Assembly: GCA_001936135.1 (NCBI GenBank)
Contig: CP012819.1
Coordinates: forward strand, 2,389,501-2,453,500
DNA from: Saccharomycopsis fibuligera x Saccharomycopsis cf. fibuligera
Taxonomy: Eukaryota; Ascomycota; Saccharomycetes; Ascoideales; Saccharomycopsidaceae
Reading direction: 5' to 3'
Length of the DNA: 64,000 nt
In this document: piece by piece, positions 20,797 to 32,400 of the stretch
Layout: each line of letters begins with the position of its first letter
Position numbering within the stretch: position 1 is the stretch's first letter
Program-made: the position numbers and the translations under genes
Notes under the pieces: generated by a model
Told to the model about the DNA's origin: nothing
Seen by the model: the letters and a program-made list of their open reading frames with translations, nothing else
Databases searched by the model: none

Positions 20797-22200
20797 ATGT
20801 TCACTATGCAGCAACAAAACCAAAACTATAACAATCCTGCTTTCCAATTTACAGGCGATGCAAGTATTTTATTTGCTAACTTTCAGCAACAACATTACGA
20901 TCAACAAGATATTATCAATAAGTTGAACTTTAGTGGAGCACCTTCAACTGTTAGCTCCGCTACTTCTCCAGGGGAAGCAGATTCGGAACAATATACTCCT
21001 TACAATGACAAACCATTGGAATACCATTTTGATTTTGTTCAAGCTCTTCTTGCTGATAAAGGCATCAAAGAGTACATGAATTTGGAGACCCCACAAAAAA
21101 TCAAGCTTTTCTGTCGCTATCCTAAATGCAAAGACAAAAACCAAAAGTTTTCAAGTTATATTTCTTTAGCTCAACACATGAACATACATTCCAAGGAACT
21201 CAATTTCAAGCCAAAATACACTTGCGATGGTGTACATCAATTTGCAAGTAACTGTCCTTTCACAGTTTTGGGTTTTGCTAAAGAGAGTGATATTCGAGAA
21301 CACAAACAACATCGTATTTGCAAAGACTGCAACCGACTCTTTAGCAGAATAGATAACTTAAAGACACACACAACCAGCAAGGGAGGCAAGCCTAGTCCAT
21401 GCGCTAAGAAAGCAGCTAGAAAAGCAACTACAAAAGTGACAAAAAATAAAGTATTATCAGGATCAGTGGCACCGCCTGTGTGTCCATCTAAAAATAACCT
21501 TGCCAACAATAATAGAAATAACAACAGTGGCTACTACTCAATTTTGGATTCCCCAAATATTGTGAATCAAAAAGTATCAACCAGCCTTCATCAAACTCAT
21601 TTGACAAATGGTGCTTCAAAATTTGGTAGAGAAGGCTACGGAAACATTATTGATGTACTAAACGATGAAAATGGTACTCAAAAATTTATTGCACAAGATT
21701 CTAGCTGTTTGCAGTTCAACTATAGTCAACCACCACCTGCAGTAAGACATCAATCTGAAAGCTATTCCGCTGCGCTCTCCCCACAACTTATTCGCAACAT
21801 CAGCATTAACGGCGACATAAATGCCAATTACAACATACAATCAAGAAACCAAAAGCAAACTAGAAGTCTGGTACCTTCACCTTCTTCGCAAAATCAACAA
21901 TTTCTCCACTCTCAATTTCAGAAGTTAGGCAACATTGACTTTAATGGTAGCCTTTTCATGCCAGATCTCTTGAGTGAAAATGGTAGCACTACCACTAACA
22001 GTTCTCAAAACTTGTTTTCAGCAGGATTTTCCGATACTTCAGATTTCTCAAACTTTAACTTGGAGTACACAAGCCAAGTAGGAACTAACCCATCTGTTGG
22101 AAGCTTGCAGCTTCATTTTCAAAACAAGTTGGATGAGCAGGTTCAAGAGATTACTTCAGTTGATTTTGACATCAAAGACGTTAACTGGAGACGCCTTTAA
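20797..22200 (+). CDS. C2H2 zinc-finger protein, probable transcription factor
   Basis: A 467-aa protein. The N-terminus is Gln/Asn-rich. The zinc-finger region (about residues 105-205) starts with an atypical C-x4-C finger (FCRYPKCK ... HMNIH). A long, irregular Cys/His segment (YTCDG ... NCPF ... HKQH) follows, then a finger of the form CKDCNRLFSRIDNLKTH. A basic KKAARKATTKVTKNK stretch follows as a likely nuclear signal. The remainder is Asn/Ser/Gln-rich and disordered with an acidic C-terminal end, as in fungal activators. The SRIDNLKTH helix resembles the SRLDNLRQH helix of the other zinc-finger protein in this window. I cannot name an orthologue. Confidence 0.7.
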   Translation: MFTMQQQNQNYNNPAFQFTGDASILFANFQQQHYDQQDIINKLNFSGAPSTVSSATSPGEADSEQYTPYNDKPLEYHFDFVQALLADKGIKEYMNLETPQKIKLFCRYPKCKDKNQKFSSYISLAQHMNIHSKELNFKPKYTCDGVHQFASNCPFTVLGFAKESDIREHKQHRICKDCNRLFSRIDNLKTHTTSKGGKPSPCAKKAARKATTKVTKNKVLSGSVAPPVCPSKNNLANNNRNNNSGYYSILDSPNIVNQKVSTSLHQTHLTNGASKFGREGYGNIIDVLNDENGTQKFIAQDSSCLQFNYSQPPPAVRHQSESYSAALSPQLIRNISINGDINANYNIQSRNQKQTRSLVPSPSSQNQQFLHSQFQKLGNIDFNGSLFMPDLLSENGSTTTNSSQNLFSAGFSDTSDFSNFNLEYTSQVGTNPSVGSLQLHFQNKLDEQVQEITSVDFDIKDVNWRRL

Positions 22201-22983
22201 TTTTTTTTCTTTTTTTTTTTTCCCTTTTACTTTTACTTTTTTTATATTTCTAAATATTTCCTGACTTTAAAATTTTTATTTGCTTTCTGTTATAGATTTC
22301 TTCTGCATTTGCTTTTTTTCGTTGTCTTTCACATTACTATTAGGGTTTGGTTTTTTCGGTTTTTCATTCAAGTTAATATATGTCAAGTCATAAATAAAAA
22401 CAACAAAAAAATCTACAATCAAAAAAAAATCTTGTGATAGCCGCCTATGTATTTGCATGAAGTAACCAATAACTAGCGAATATGTTAATTTTAAATTTGC
22501 TATACTATTACTGCTTCGACTGATGAGATGCAGCAGTATGCATGTATGACTAGTGCTGTGGGAATTATCAAATTCTCTCGTACGAGCACATCCATTGCTT
22601 CGACAAATCAGTTTAGAGATGTTTATTGGCAGCAGCTACAGTTATGCCAGTAAGTATATCATAAATTGAGTAATGCAGTTTCTTGAAAAAAATAATAGCT
22701 ATTGTCATGCTGCACGTGTAGTGAGCTTATCTTTCCACTACCTCAGAAAGCGGCAATTAAATCAGTCAGTCAACGAAAACTATGGCGTACCATAGCTTTG
22801 AGGTCAAAAAAAAGATCTGATAAAGGTCTAGCGCTATCTCTTACCAACGAAAGACTGTGAAATGTTTTAAAATCCAAAATGTTACAAAGGTAGTGCTAAA
22901 GAACTGGTTAGTTGTAACATACATCTTGCTTTATTTCCTTGGTTGCATACCTGCTTTAAATTTAAGACCTTAGTGCTTATACA
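22201..22983. other. Intergenic region upstream of OXP1
   Basis: T-rich 3' flank of the C2H2 gene, then AT-rich promoter sequence of OXP1. No gene is visible. Confidence 0.6.
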
Positions 22984-25900
22984 ATGTCAAAAGTTAAAAT
23001 TTCAATTGGTATGTAAAGACATCAAAAATATACAGAGCCCTTTTTACTGCTATGGGAACTATAACTAACAATTTGAAGACCGAGGTGGAACGTTTACTGA
23101 TTGTTGGGCTGATATTCCTGGCAAAGGAGAAGTAATATTCAAGCTTCTTTCCGAAGATCCTCAAAACTATAATGATGCTCCTGGTGAAGCCATCAGAAGA
23201 ATTCTTGAACAACACACCGGCCACAGAATTCCCAAAGGCACAAAGCTTGATGGTAATTTGATAGAGTATGTGCGAATGGGTACTACAGTCGCTACCAATG
23301 CCTTGTTGGAAAAAAAAGGAAAAAGTTTTGTATATATCACAACTGAGGGATTCGAAGACGTGTTGAAAATTGGAACACAAGCCAGACCAGAGTTGTTCAA
23401 TTTGAGAATACATAAAACTGCACCATTATATGATGAAGTTGTTGGCATTGAGGAGCGGATCACAGTTGAAGCCTCAGCGGATGATCCAAACGAGGTGAAC
23501 ATCGACCCTAACAATCCCAATATTGTCATCACAGACTCAACAACCCCAATCAGAATCATCAAACCCTTAAATGTTAAGCTGAGCAGAGAATGCTTAAGGA
23601 AGCTTTTTGAAAAGGGGCACCGGAACTTGGCAGTATGTTTTGCTCATTCATACTTGTTCAATGATCATGAAAAAATTCTTTACGAGTTAGCAAAGGAGAT
23701 TGGCTTCCGGCATGTTTCCATTTCTTCAAATGTATCAAAGAGTATTAACTATTTAAATCGCGGAAACTCAACGTGTATTGATGCATACTTGACTCCTATC
23801 GTACAGGAGTACGTGGATAGGTTTTTATCTTATTTTGATACTATTCCAAAAATTCAATTTATGCGATCAGATGGTGGGTTAACTGATGCCAAAGACTTTA
23901 AAGGGATAAATGCTATTCTTTCGGGGCCAGCAGGTGGTGTAGTAGGAGTAAAAGATACCTGCTACGCCGCTGGACAGGCCCAGGGGTTTAACAACTTGGT
24001 AGGGTTTGACATGGGCGGCACATCCACTGATGTTTCTAGAGTCGATGGTGAAAACTTTGAAATTAGCATTGAGAACAAAACTGCTGGTTTTGAAAACAAT
24101 GCTCCTCAATTGCAGATTCATACTGTTGCCGCTGGGGGTGGGTCTGTTTTGAAATGGGAAAATGGATTATTTCATGTTGGCCCCGAATCTGCTGGCTCCC
24201 ATCCAGGTCCTGCTTCGTATAGAAAAGGTGGGCCATTGACAGTTACTGATGCAAACTTGTTTTTAGGGAGGCTTTTTATTAAGCAATTTCCTAAAATATT
24301 TGGCAAGAACGGTGATGAACCACTAGATTCAGATATAGTGAGATTAAAGTTTGAAGCATTAGCCAAACGCATTAATTTAGATACAGGCAAACAGTTAACT
24401 CCCGAAGTTGTTGCCTTGGGATTTTTGGATATCGCTAATGTAAAAATGGCAAATTCAATTAGAGATATAACAGAGTCTCGCGGGTATGCTACCAAAGAGC
24501 ACACATTAGTATCCTTTGGAGGCGCTGGGTCTCAAAATTGTTCTGCCGTTGCAAGAAACTTAGACATCAGTAGAGTGGTTATTCACAAATATTCATCTAT
24601 CTTATCTGCATATGGTATTTCTAGGGCAAAAGTCAATTTTGATTTAAGTGAACCCTATAACGCAAGTTTCGATAACGAAGCATTGTGCACTGCTAAAGCG
24701 ACTATTGATAAACTAAAACAAAAAGTAACACAACATCTTGTTGAAGTTCAAGGAGCAGAAAATATAGATGATATTAGTCTAGTTATTAGCTTGGGCTTGA
24801 AGTACAAAGGCTCAAACACTGTGTTTCAGATTGTGGCTATAAATGGCTCTGATGATTACAAAACTCCTTTTTTAGCTGTTCATGAAAGAGAATTTGGATT
24901 TAACAACAAAAAAGCTGAAATCTTAATTATATCTGTCAATGTAAGGGGTGTTTACTCGCCTTCCACCAAGAATAGTGTACATAAATTACCGCTTTTTTCT
25001 CAATTGTCACTCTTGAAAGAAAATGGCTCTGAAATTGTTGACAGTGATTTTGTGCAGCGCGTTGTTTTCGAACAGGGAACCTACGAGTATACTAAAGTTT
25101 ACAAATTACCAAAAATTAAAAAGAATACAATTATCTTCGGTCCAGCGCTTATCATTGACGAAACTCAAACAATATTGGTGGAACCTAATTCGAAAGCTTT
25201 TGTTTTGGAGAACCACGTAGTGCTTGAAATTGATGTATTGAAGAATTTCTCATCAGCGAAGTCAAAAAATTATGCTCTTGTCAACAACAGTACATTATTA
25301 TTAAACGAAGCGGATCCAGTATTACTTACAGTGTTCGGGCACCGGTTCATGGGTATTGCAGAAACTATGGGCCGTACACTACAAAGAACCTCAGTTTCTT
25401 CATCAATTAAAGAACGTCTTGATTTTTCGTGTGCTATATTCGATTCTGAAGCTAGGTTGTGTGCTAACGCACCTCACATTCCAGTGCATTTGGGCTCTAT
25501 GCAGTTTGCTATAAAATATCAACATGAGTTGCATAAAGATTCACTTAAACCCGGTGACGTTCTTATTTCAAACCATCCAGGGGCAGGGGGAACACATTTA
25601 CCAGATATTACTGTTATCACTCCTGTATTTCATAATGGTGAAATTGTTTTTTATGTTGCATCACGAGGACATCATGCTGATATTGGAGGAGCAGGAATTA
25701 CAGCAATGAGCCCAAATAGCAGAGAACTTTGGCAAGAGGGTGTTTCAATAAGAAGCTTTAAGTTGGTAAGCCAAGGCCATTTTGATGAAGAAGGTATTAT
25801 AAAATTGTTTGCAAAAGTTGCTGAAATGCCGGGATGCTCTGCTACTAGAAACATCAATCATAATTTGAATGATTTGAGGGCTCAGGTTAGTGCAAATAAA

Positions 25901-26911
25901 AAAGGTATAACTTTAGTGGAGAACTTATTTAAAGACTATGGCAAGGATTTTGTACAATATTATATGAGGGCAATTACTTTTAATGCTGAGACGATAGTTC
26001 GCGATTTCTTCAAAAAGGAGTATCAAAAACGTGGTGGACAACCTCTAGAAGCTGAGGACTTCTTTGATGATGGTACCATAATCAAATTGAAAATAACGAT
26101 AGACGGCAATAAAGGAGAAGCACTTTTTGATTTCACAGGAACAGGCCCAGAAACATATGGACCAATGAATACGCCAGTTTCTATTACTCATTCTTGCGTT
26201 ATTTATGTGATTCGCTGCTTGATCGATTTGAATATTCCATTAAATCAAGGATGTTTAAAACCTTGTCATATCCATATTCCCAAAAATACTATTTTAAACC
26301 CAAGTGACTTTGTTGCAATTTGTGGTAGCACTATATCCGGGCAACGTATCACTGATGTGATTTTAAAATGTTTTGGAAACGTTGCTGCATCGCAGGGATG
26401 TGCAAACTCTTTCGGTTGGGGCCGTGGTGGAAAAAATATTCACACTGGGGAGGTTGAGCCTGGATTTGCCATGGGAGAAGCCCTTGGTGGGGGTGTTGGA
26501 GCCTTAGAAGGCTACAGTGGTGCTTCAGCGTGTAACGTTCATTGCACAAATACAAAGACTACTGATATTGAGGTGGTGGAAGCCAGGGCTCCTGTTGTTG
26601 TTACCAAATGGGAGATTCGCAAAGGCTCTGGTGGTACTGGAAAATGGCACGGCGGAGATGGTGCAGTTCGTGAGATTGAAGCGCAGGTGCCTTTGAGGGT
26701 GTCAATCTTGTCAGAACGAAGAATTTATGCTCCGTACGGGGTCAATGGCGGGCATCAAGGAGCCAAGGGTGAAAACTTATGGTTTAGAAGACAAAAGAAT
26801 GGAGACTATATAGTCACAAAGTTGAGCGCAAAAGAAATAATTTTAGTCCAGCCATTTGATAGGGTTCAAATTAGAACTCCTGGTGGGGGCGGGTTTGGTA
26901 AAGCTGATTAG
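22984..26911 (+). CDS. OXP1: 5-oxoprolinase (ATP-dependent), spliced
   Basis: A 1285-aa enzyme that cleaves 5-oxoproline to glutamate with ATP in glutathione turnover. Exon 1 is 22984..23008 (MSKVKISI plus one base). The 70-bp intron (23009..23078) starts GTATGT, has branch AACTAAC at 23063-23069 and ends AAG 10 nt after the branch A. Exon 2 is 23079..26911. The join rebuilds ISIDRGGTFTD, the invariant N-terminal signature, and the length nearly equals S. cerevisiae Oxp1 (1286 aa). An unspliced reading begins only at IEYVRMGTTVATNA. The N-terminal HyuA-like half includes GFDMGGTSTDVSR and the C-terminal HyuB-like half includes SNHPGAGGTHLPD. It acts as a cytosolic dimer. I see no in-frame CTG codon in the whole gene. 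Confidence 0.96.
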
Positions 26912-27040
26912 CTTTAGTATAACTATTTAGACATTTCAACAGACTATTACACTTTATGAGCTCACCAAGCACTGTAGAAGACAGTCAATGGTGACTGAAT
27001 AAGCCATACAAAGTGCTAGAAGGCAGATTGATTTGTGTTT

Positions 27041-27063
27041 GAATATTCGGGAATATTCTAGAA
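27041..27063. promoter_or_regulatory. Heat-shock element, five perfect units
   Basis: GAA and TTC units alternate with exact 2-nt spacing at 27041, 27046, 27051, 27056 and 27061. This is the perfect-type site for trimeric Hsf1. It lies about 300 bp upstream of the sHSP ATG. Confidence 0.9.
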
Positions 27064-27140
27064 AAAAAAAAATTTAAATTTTCTTATGCATAACAATGCA
27101 TGTTGGGTGTATATATCAACTTTTTGGTGCATATGCATAA

Positions 27141-27168
27141 TTCCAGAAAGTTCTTGAAAGTTCGGGAA
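27141..27168. promoter_or_regulatory. Heat-shock element, six perfect units
   Basis: TTC and GAA units alternate at 27141, 27146, 27151, 27156, 27161 and 27166 without a mismatch. Two Hsf1 trimers could bind. It lies 39 bp upstream of the TATA box. Confidence 0.92.
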
Positions 27169-27206
27169 AAGTGTATATCATGCTGTCAAAATAGTTGTCT
27201 GACTGC

Positions 27207-27214
27207 TATAAAAG
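27207..27214 (+). promoter_or_regulatory. TATA box of the small heat-shock gene
   Basis: TATAAAAG lies 39 bp after the second heat-shock element and 150 bp before the ATG at 27364. Confidence 0.75.
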
Positions 27215-27363
27215 AAGCGGTCTACCGCCTCAACATTATGCTTTTTTGCCTCAAGTAGAGTTTTTTATAAATTACCAAAACATCTTTGATTATTTCAAAT
27301 ATAATTACTCCTTACTCTGCGAATTACACAGAACAAACAACAAACGAAAATCATACACGCGTC

Positions 27364-27951
27364 ATGGCTTTCTTCAGCAATTCACCATTCTGGAACTTTT
27401 ACAACAATTTTGACGAAAACTTTTTTCAATCTTTTGATACGTCAATCTCCCCAAGATTATTAGGCAACAGACAATCTGAAAATAATAATGTTAAATCTGT
27501 TGCTAAAAGAGATCCAGAAAAAAACAAAGCCACCTCATTGTTCAGACCTTTTTTTGACGACTCCCTTTTTAAACCGGACTTTGACATTGTGCCACCAGTG
27601 GACTTGATTGAGAAGGAAAATAAGTTCGAAATTCACGCTTCCATCCCAGGTGTACCAAAGGACCAAATCAATTTGGATTACAATGACGATAATAAAGAGC
27701 TTACAATTAGTGGTACAGTTCCAGAGGTAAATATTGAAAAAAACGAAAAAGACAAACATTATAAAGAGCTAAGATCTGGGTCATTTGAAAGAAAGGTTAG
27801 ATTTGGTACAGATGTTAATGTAGATGCTGAAAAAATTAGTGCTGGTTATAAAAACGGTATTTTAACGATAACGGTTCCAAAAATTGCTGCTGATAAAAAG
27901 AAAGAAAAAGTTAGAAAAGTCCAAATTAGCGAGGGAAACCCAAAATTGTGA
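27364..27951 (+). CDS. Small heat-shock protein (HSP20/alpha-crystallin family)
   Basis: A 195-aa ATP-independent chaperone that holds unfolding proteins as large oligomers. The start at 27364 (MAFFSNSPFWNF) mirrors the Phe-rich N-terminus of yeast Hsp26. An upstream in-frame codon at 27286 is not needed. The alpha-crystallin domain spans about residues 78-180: PPVDLIEKENKFEIHASIPG, the KELTISG strand, a GSFERKVRF block and the A-x-x-x-NGILTITVPK signature. A short Lys-rich tail follows. The promoter has 11 perfect heat-shock units. It is most like the Hsp26/Hsp21 group; the exact orthologue is unclear. Confidence 0.93.
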   Translation: MAFFSNSPFWNFYNNFDENFFQSFDTSISPRLLGNRQSENNNVKSVAKRDPEKNKATSLFRPFFDDSLFKPDFDIVPPVDLIEKENKFEIHASIPGVPKDQINLDYNDDNKELTISGTVPEVNIEKNEKDKHYKELRSGSFERKVRFGTDVNVDAEKISAGYKNGILTITVPKIAADKKKEKVRKVQISEGNPKL

Positions 27952-28492
27952 AGCCCTGAAATAATACTTGTGCTGTCGCTAACATTTGAAAAAAATTTGA
28001 AAAAAAAAATTGATAGAACTCTAATTTTTGTTTTCATTAGTATTTTTGTTTATTTATTGTTTTTAGGTTTGTTTGATAGGGGTTTCTTAATTTTTTGTTG
28101 AACAGGTTTTTATCTTACGTAATACAAGTTTACTTTTTTTTTTGCTAAATGACAAGATGTAGTCTTTGCCTTTGAACAGTTGATAATTATTGTTCAAATA
28201 ATTCCAATTTTAACATGAACTTGACTGAAATGGTAATAGTGCCGTATATATGTCACATGCATTATAAAACTTTATTTTATAAACCGGTGCCATGTAGCAA
28301 GAACTACAGCGCCTTCGCATGTCTATCAATAAAATATTTCGAGCATAAAAATATATACTTATAAACATCGGAATTATCCGAACATACGTGCCATTGTAAG
28401 GAAAACACAAAAAAGAGAAAAATGCAACAAAACATTGCAGAAAATAAAAATTGTAACAAAACTTCGACGTGTAAATATCAAAGCAACAAACA
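27952..28492. other. Convergent intergenic region
   Basis: Shared 3' flank of the sHSP gene (+) and YJU3 (-). It is AT-rich with T runs. A long minus-strand frame here is antisense to the sHSP terminator and looks random. Confidence 0.6.
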
Positions 28493-29410
28493 CTAATGTT
28501 TGGAAAGCCAATCAAAAATGGAAACAAGCACTTTTTTCTGAACCTCGTCCTCATCAATAAAAAGACTATGTTTTGCGTTTTGAAGCTCAATCAACTGCAC
28601 ATCATTAGCTGGTGAGATCTTGACAAAGGCTTCAGAGCCACGGAAGTCATTAATGTTGTCTTGTCTGCTATGAATGATCAACACTGGAACGTCCTTGATC
28701 TGGTCCTTCACATAATCAGGATCCATAAGTTTAGCGCCACGTGAAAGCATGTCGTCAAAGAGCCCCAAAGTGCCAATGCTCTTGGACATTGGATTATCCA
28801 TCAAGTATTTGGCCCATCCTTCATGAGCGGTGATGTTCTGAACTTTCATATCAGCATCAAACTTAATGTTTGGAAAAAATTTAGCCACATGTTGCAACAG
28901 CTTGCGAAGAAAAAAGTTCGGTCTAGTCACAGGAGAAAGATCAATGCATGGGGCGGATAATACCACACCCGAGAGTTGATCGCGGTACTTTCCGTGAATC
29001 AAATAGTTTAATATAATACCGCCGCCCATAGAATGGCCAAACAAGTAGAACTTTTTGTTTTCGCGACTGGAAATGGCATTTAATCGGAGCTCAATGAAAT
29101 TGTTCAAGTCTTTAAAAACATAATGCTCATTAGTGCAACCTTTCAATTTACCAGGAGAAGTATAGCCAGTGCCTCGCTGGTCGAAATAGAAAGCTTCGTA
29201 CCCTTGTAAAGCAAGCTCATCAGCAATTGGAAGATAGAGCTCATGGAATTCAGCAAATCCATGAACAAAAAGCACAGACCCTTTGTATTCCACGTTGTCA
29301 GGAACGCTGTAAAGGGCGGTAAAGAAGTCAACTTCGCCAAACTTTATGCGTTTAGTAACAGGCGTCACTTTAGGAACGTATGGTGGTTCTAGCTCACTGG
29401 TCTCAGCCAT
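28493..29410 (-). CDS. YJU3: Monoacylglycerol lipase
   Basis: A 305-aa serine hydrolase of the alpha/beta fold that hydrolyses monoacylglycerols at lipid droplets and membranes. The oxyanion HG motif is at residues 50-51 (VLFVHGFAEF). The nucleophile elbow GHSMGG is at 125-130 with Ser127. The catalytic Asp251 lies in IHSRQDNIND and His281 in AKHSLFID. The length fits S. cerevisiae Yju3 (313 aa) and human MGL. The 5' flank carries a TATA-like TTTATAGAG on the minus strand and CATGTGAC-type motifs. The 3' end converges on the sHSP gene. Confidence 0.95.
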   Translation of the reverse strand: MAETSELEPPYVPKVTPVTKRIKFGEVDFFTALYSVPDNVEYKGSVLFVHGFAEFHELYLPIADELALQGYEAFYFDQRGTGYTSPGKLKGCTNEHYVFKDLNNFIELRLNAISSRENKKFYLFGHSMGGGIILNYLIHGKYRDQLSGVVLSAPCIDLSPVTRPNFFLRKLLQHVAKFFPNIKFDADMKVQNITAHEGWAKYLMDNPMSKSIGTLGLFDDMLSRGAKLMDPDYVKDQIKDVPVLIIHSRQDNINDFRGSEAFVKISPANDVQLIELQNAKHSLFIDEDEVQKKVLVSIFDWLSKH

Positions 29411-32400
29411 GTTTAATATTTTTTTGCAAAAACACTCGAAGAAGTTTTGTGTATGCTGCTATTAACCTGTTTCGGCCTTTGAAGAGCTCTATAAATCGGA
29501 TGGAACACCTTGACAGACAGAGGCAGGGGCATTAGATCGCTTGAAACTGGGCTCAAAAATATTATTGAGAGTATCATGTGACATGACACATGACTGTAGA
29601 TACTATGCATGGATCATGGCATCCCCACATACACACGCATAACCTGTAGGACACTTTTAGACTTGAGGAAAAAGATCTGACAAACATCCCGGTATATTTC
29701 AACGTAATTAGAGCGCCTTGGCTTTTTATGGTGTTTCAATCCGCTATGGGCTTCGTAAGGCAGGGGCATTTCTATCAGAAGAACGCATTATACAATATGT
29801 CTGTTGAGCACGTCCTGTAAAATAGTAGAAAGTTGCTTTTTCAGGGAGTATTGGCTTAGATGGGTATCTGGGATATTTTTTTTAGGGCGCGAATCCTGTT
29901 GAGAGCAGTCAAAGTGCGGTGATCAAAAAATTTAGCCGAGTGATTGATGGCTTGCAATAGATACTCTTGATTTTGTTTTGGACGTCTAGATCCGCAACAT
30001 GTATAGTTGAAGCTGCTTATCTCCGAGCCGTGGAAGAGTGCCTTTTTTTGTTATTAAAGACAGCGGCCAAACTTTAATGGATAGCTATTGTGAATGTTGG
30101 CTAGACATATGTTGCGAGCTCGGAAACGCAATCTGCGCACGCTGTCCTGATTAATACAGAAAATCATCTATTGATTGAGTTTTAGACAATCAGATCCTAT
30201 TGTGCCGTGCTACCTTAGTGTCACATCTGCAGACAAGGATTGTTCAGGCCAAAGGCTAACAAGAGCTGAAATTTTATAGGTTGAATTTTGTTCGCATTCG
30301 GTACGCAAAATACAAGTGAGAAATTGGTGAGACCTCATTATGTTGTAAAGCGAGTCTTAGTTACCTGGAAAACATGTGCAGAATTGCCTTTTGTTTTGAT
30401 GTTCTGTTATACTTCGACACAGACAAGCAAAAGAGCCTAACTCTCTGCCGTTCTAGATTGTGATCGCCGTGTCCAGTGATGCGAGGCGCCACAATATGCT
30501 CGATTTGACTTTATTGTTTCTATTTCAAGAACATCAGCGCTGATAACAATAGCAACAATCCCAAGAAAATAATACCTGCCTCGCTCCACCACTGCGCGCG
30601 CGCGCGCTGTGCTTGAGTAACAATCATCATGAAATTTAACTACCTCTGTAAAAAAGCCAAATATACAAACAAATGGAAAAAATTGCCATTGAACGGAAGT
30701 CCCGCAGATCAGGGATTGCAATTTTTTCCCTTTACGGGGAACAGTGGCCAAGCCCCCATTGTTGAAAAGAATTGAAAAGTACAAAGCTTTGAAGGATATT
30801 AAACAGAACATGAGACAGACCACGCTTGAACAAACCATCACTGTTTGGCCACCACACAAAAAGTAAGCACCAGTGCTTGCTCGCACCAGCTCTGCTGAGC
30901 ACTGCTACCATCGACGCTGACTTTTTTATCAGCACGGGATGTGGCATATACCCCAGAGCGTACAGGAAATGGGCACAGTATAGTGTGCGACAACAGTAAA
31001 GATATCGCATATCCTTGCTGATTAACTGCTTACTCATCACGCGCGTCCCACGGGTGCTATTTCGGAGAACTTGAACCTTATGCAGACACAAACCTTATTG
31101 ACCTCAGATTGTCCTTGATTTTTCTGCTCTCTTTAGAGCGCAACGCACACACGAATACTTGCGACAGAGTTATAATTAGTAACAGTCTTCCAGATCTATT
31201 TTCTTATGCGTATTCGCTCAACCAACCTGCTACTGAGCCTTTGCAAGTCTTGCTTTGTTTCACTGTTTTGTATTAGGGGGTTGTGTGAAAACTGTTGCAC
31301 CATGCCAGTGCACGGAGAACAAGCAGGACTATTTTAAAACATTGTATGCACACAAAAAAAGATTTCAACGGGCTGTGCTGTCCTGCTTCGGTATAAACCA
31401 AGAAAACAGAAACAACCGCAACAAAAAAAAAAAAAAAAAACGGTTTTGGTCTAAAGGGCAAGAAGGAGAACTGCAATTTTTACTGTTAATTTGTTTTCAT
31501 TTCTATTTTTATTTTGGCCGTTGTTCTTTATTTTCATTGTTTTTTTCTGTCTGTCTATGCTTTTGCTTCTGCTTATTTTCAAGTGTCTTTCATACTGCGT
31601 GGCCTGGGTTCGGCATTGAGTGCTCGGGTTTCGACAATCTTCCAAACCGACACCGGTGAAAAGTCAAGCTCTGCATTCGACAATGGCTTTTCATGCTGGC
31701 CAACAGTGATTTGAACGTGTACCCAGAGACTCGGGGTACCTGTGAGTATTCTTGTAAGGCAAACTCCTCTGTTTTTTTTTTTTTTTTTTTTTTTTTTCCA
31801 CTCTTTTCCCGAGAATACTCTGGCCTTCTGAATGCGCGCGTAGCAGCGAACTCGGCCAACCAACAAAATCAAAGCAGAGCAATAACGAAAAGAACGCCAA
31901 GAGGCAAAACTAACCGCTACTCCCGTGAGAAAGGAAGAAGCGGGAAGGATGGCTATCTAAGTGCTGTCTGCACTTGGGCAGAGATTACGGTAGCTTTAGG
32001 AAAAGAAGCTGCTGTCTCTACGCTCAGGGCGTTACGCCAGCACGTGACTTGGATGTTTTCACTGCCCGGGTACCCCAGAGCGCGGGCTACCCGCCCGTCG
32101 GGTTCCCGCAGAGCAGCAAAAAAGCGGCAAAAATCCGAAATTTCTGAAAGCGCTGCGGCGCTAGACTACGAAGGACAGCGCAAAAAGAAAAACAAATTTT
32201 ATGAGTCGTTAAATAACGACTGGAAAGAGAGTTTTAGTTTGTGCCCTGTACCTTGCGTGGGAAGCTGAGCCCGCCTCGGGTTGGAACCCCAAGGGACGCG
32301 TGTACTTAAGGGCGGTCGGTTCCTGGTCGTTGAGGCAAACTCCGCTTTTTGGGGAGGCGCGACGACCGAATAAGAAGCAGCGCCTCTGTTTAGATACTCT

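Larger units (their letters stand above)
26912..27363. other. Heat-shock promoter region
   Basis: This intergenic region carries two perfect heat-shock-element arrays and a TATA box, each listed separately, ahead of the small heat-shock protein gene. Confidence 0.85.

Noticed and set aside
27286-27363. 26-residue N-terminal extension of the small heat-shock protein
   Set aside because: The downstream ATG at 27364 gives the Phe-rich start typical of the family.
31600-31640. GGTTTCGACAATC, resembling a tRNA B box
   Set aside because: No matching A box or acceptor stem nearby. I found no complete tRNA on either strand.
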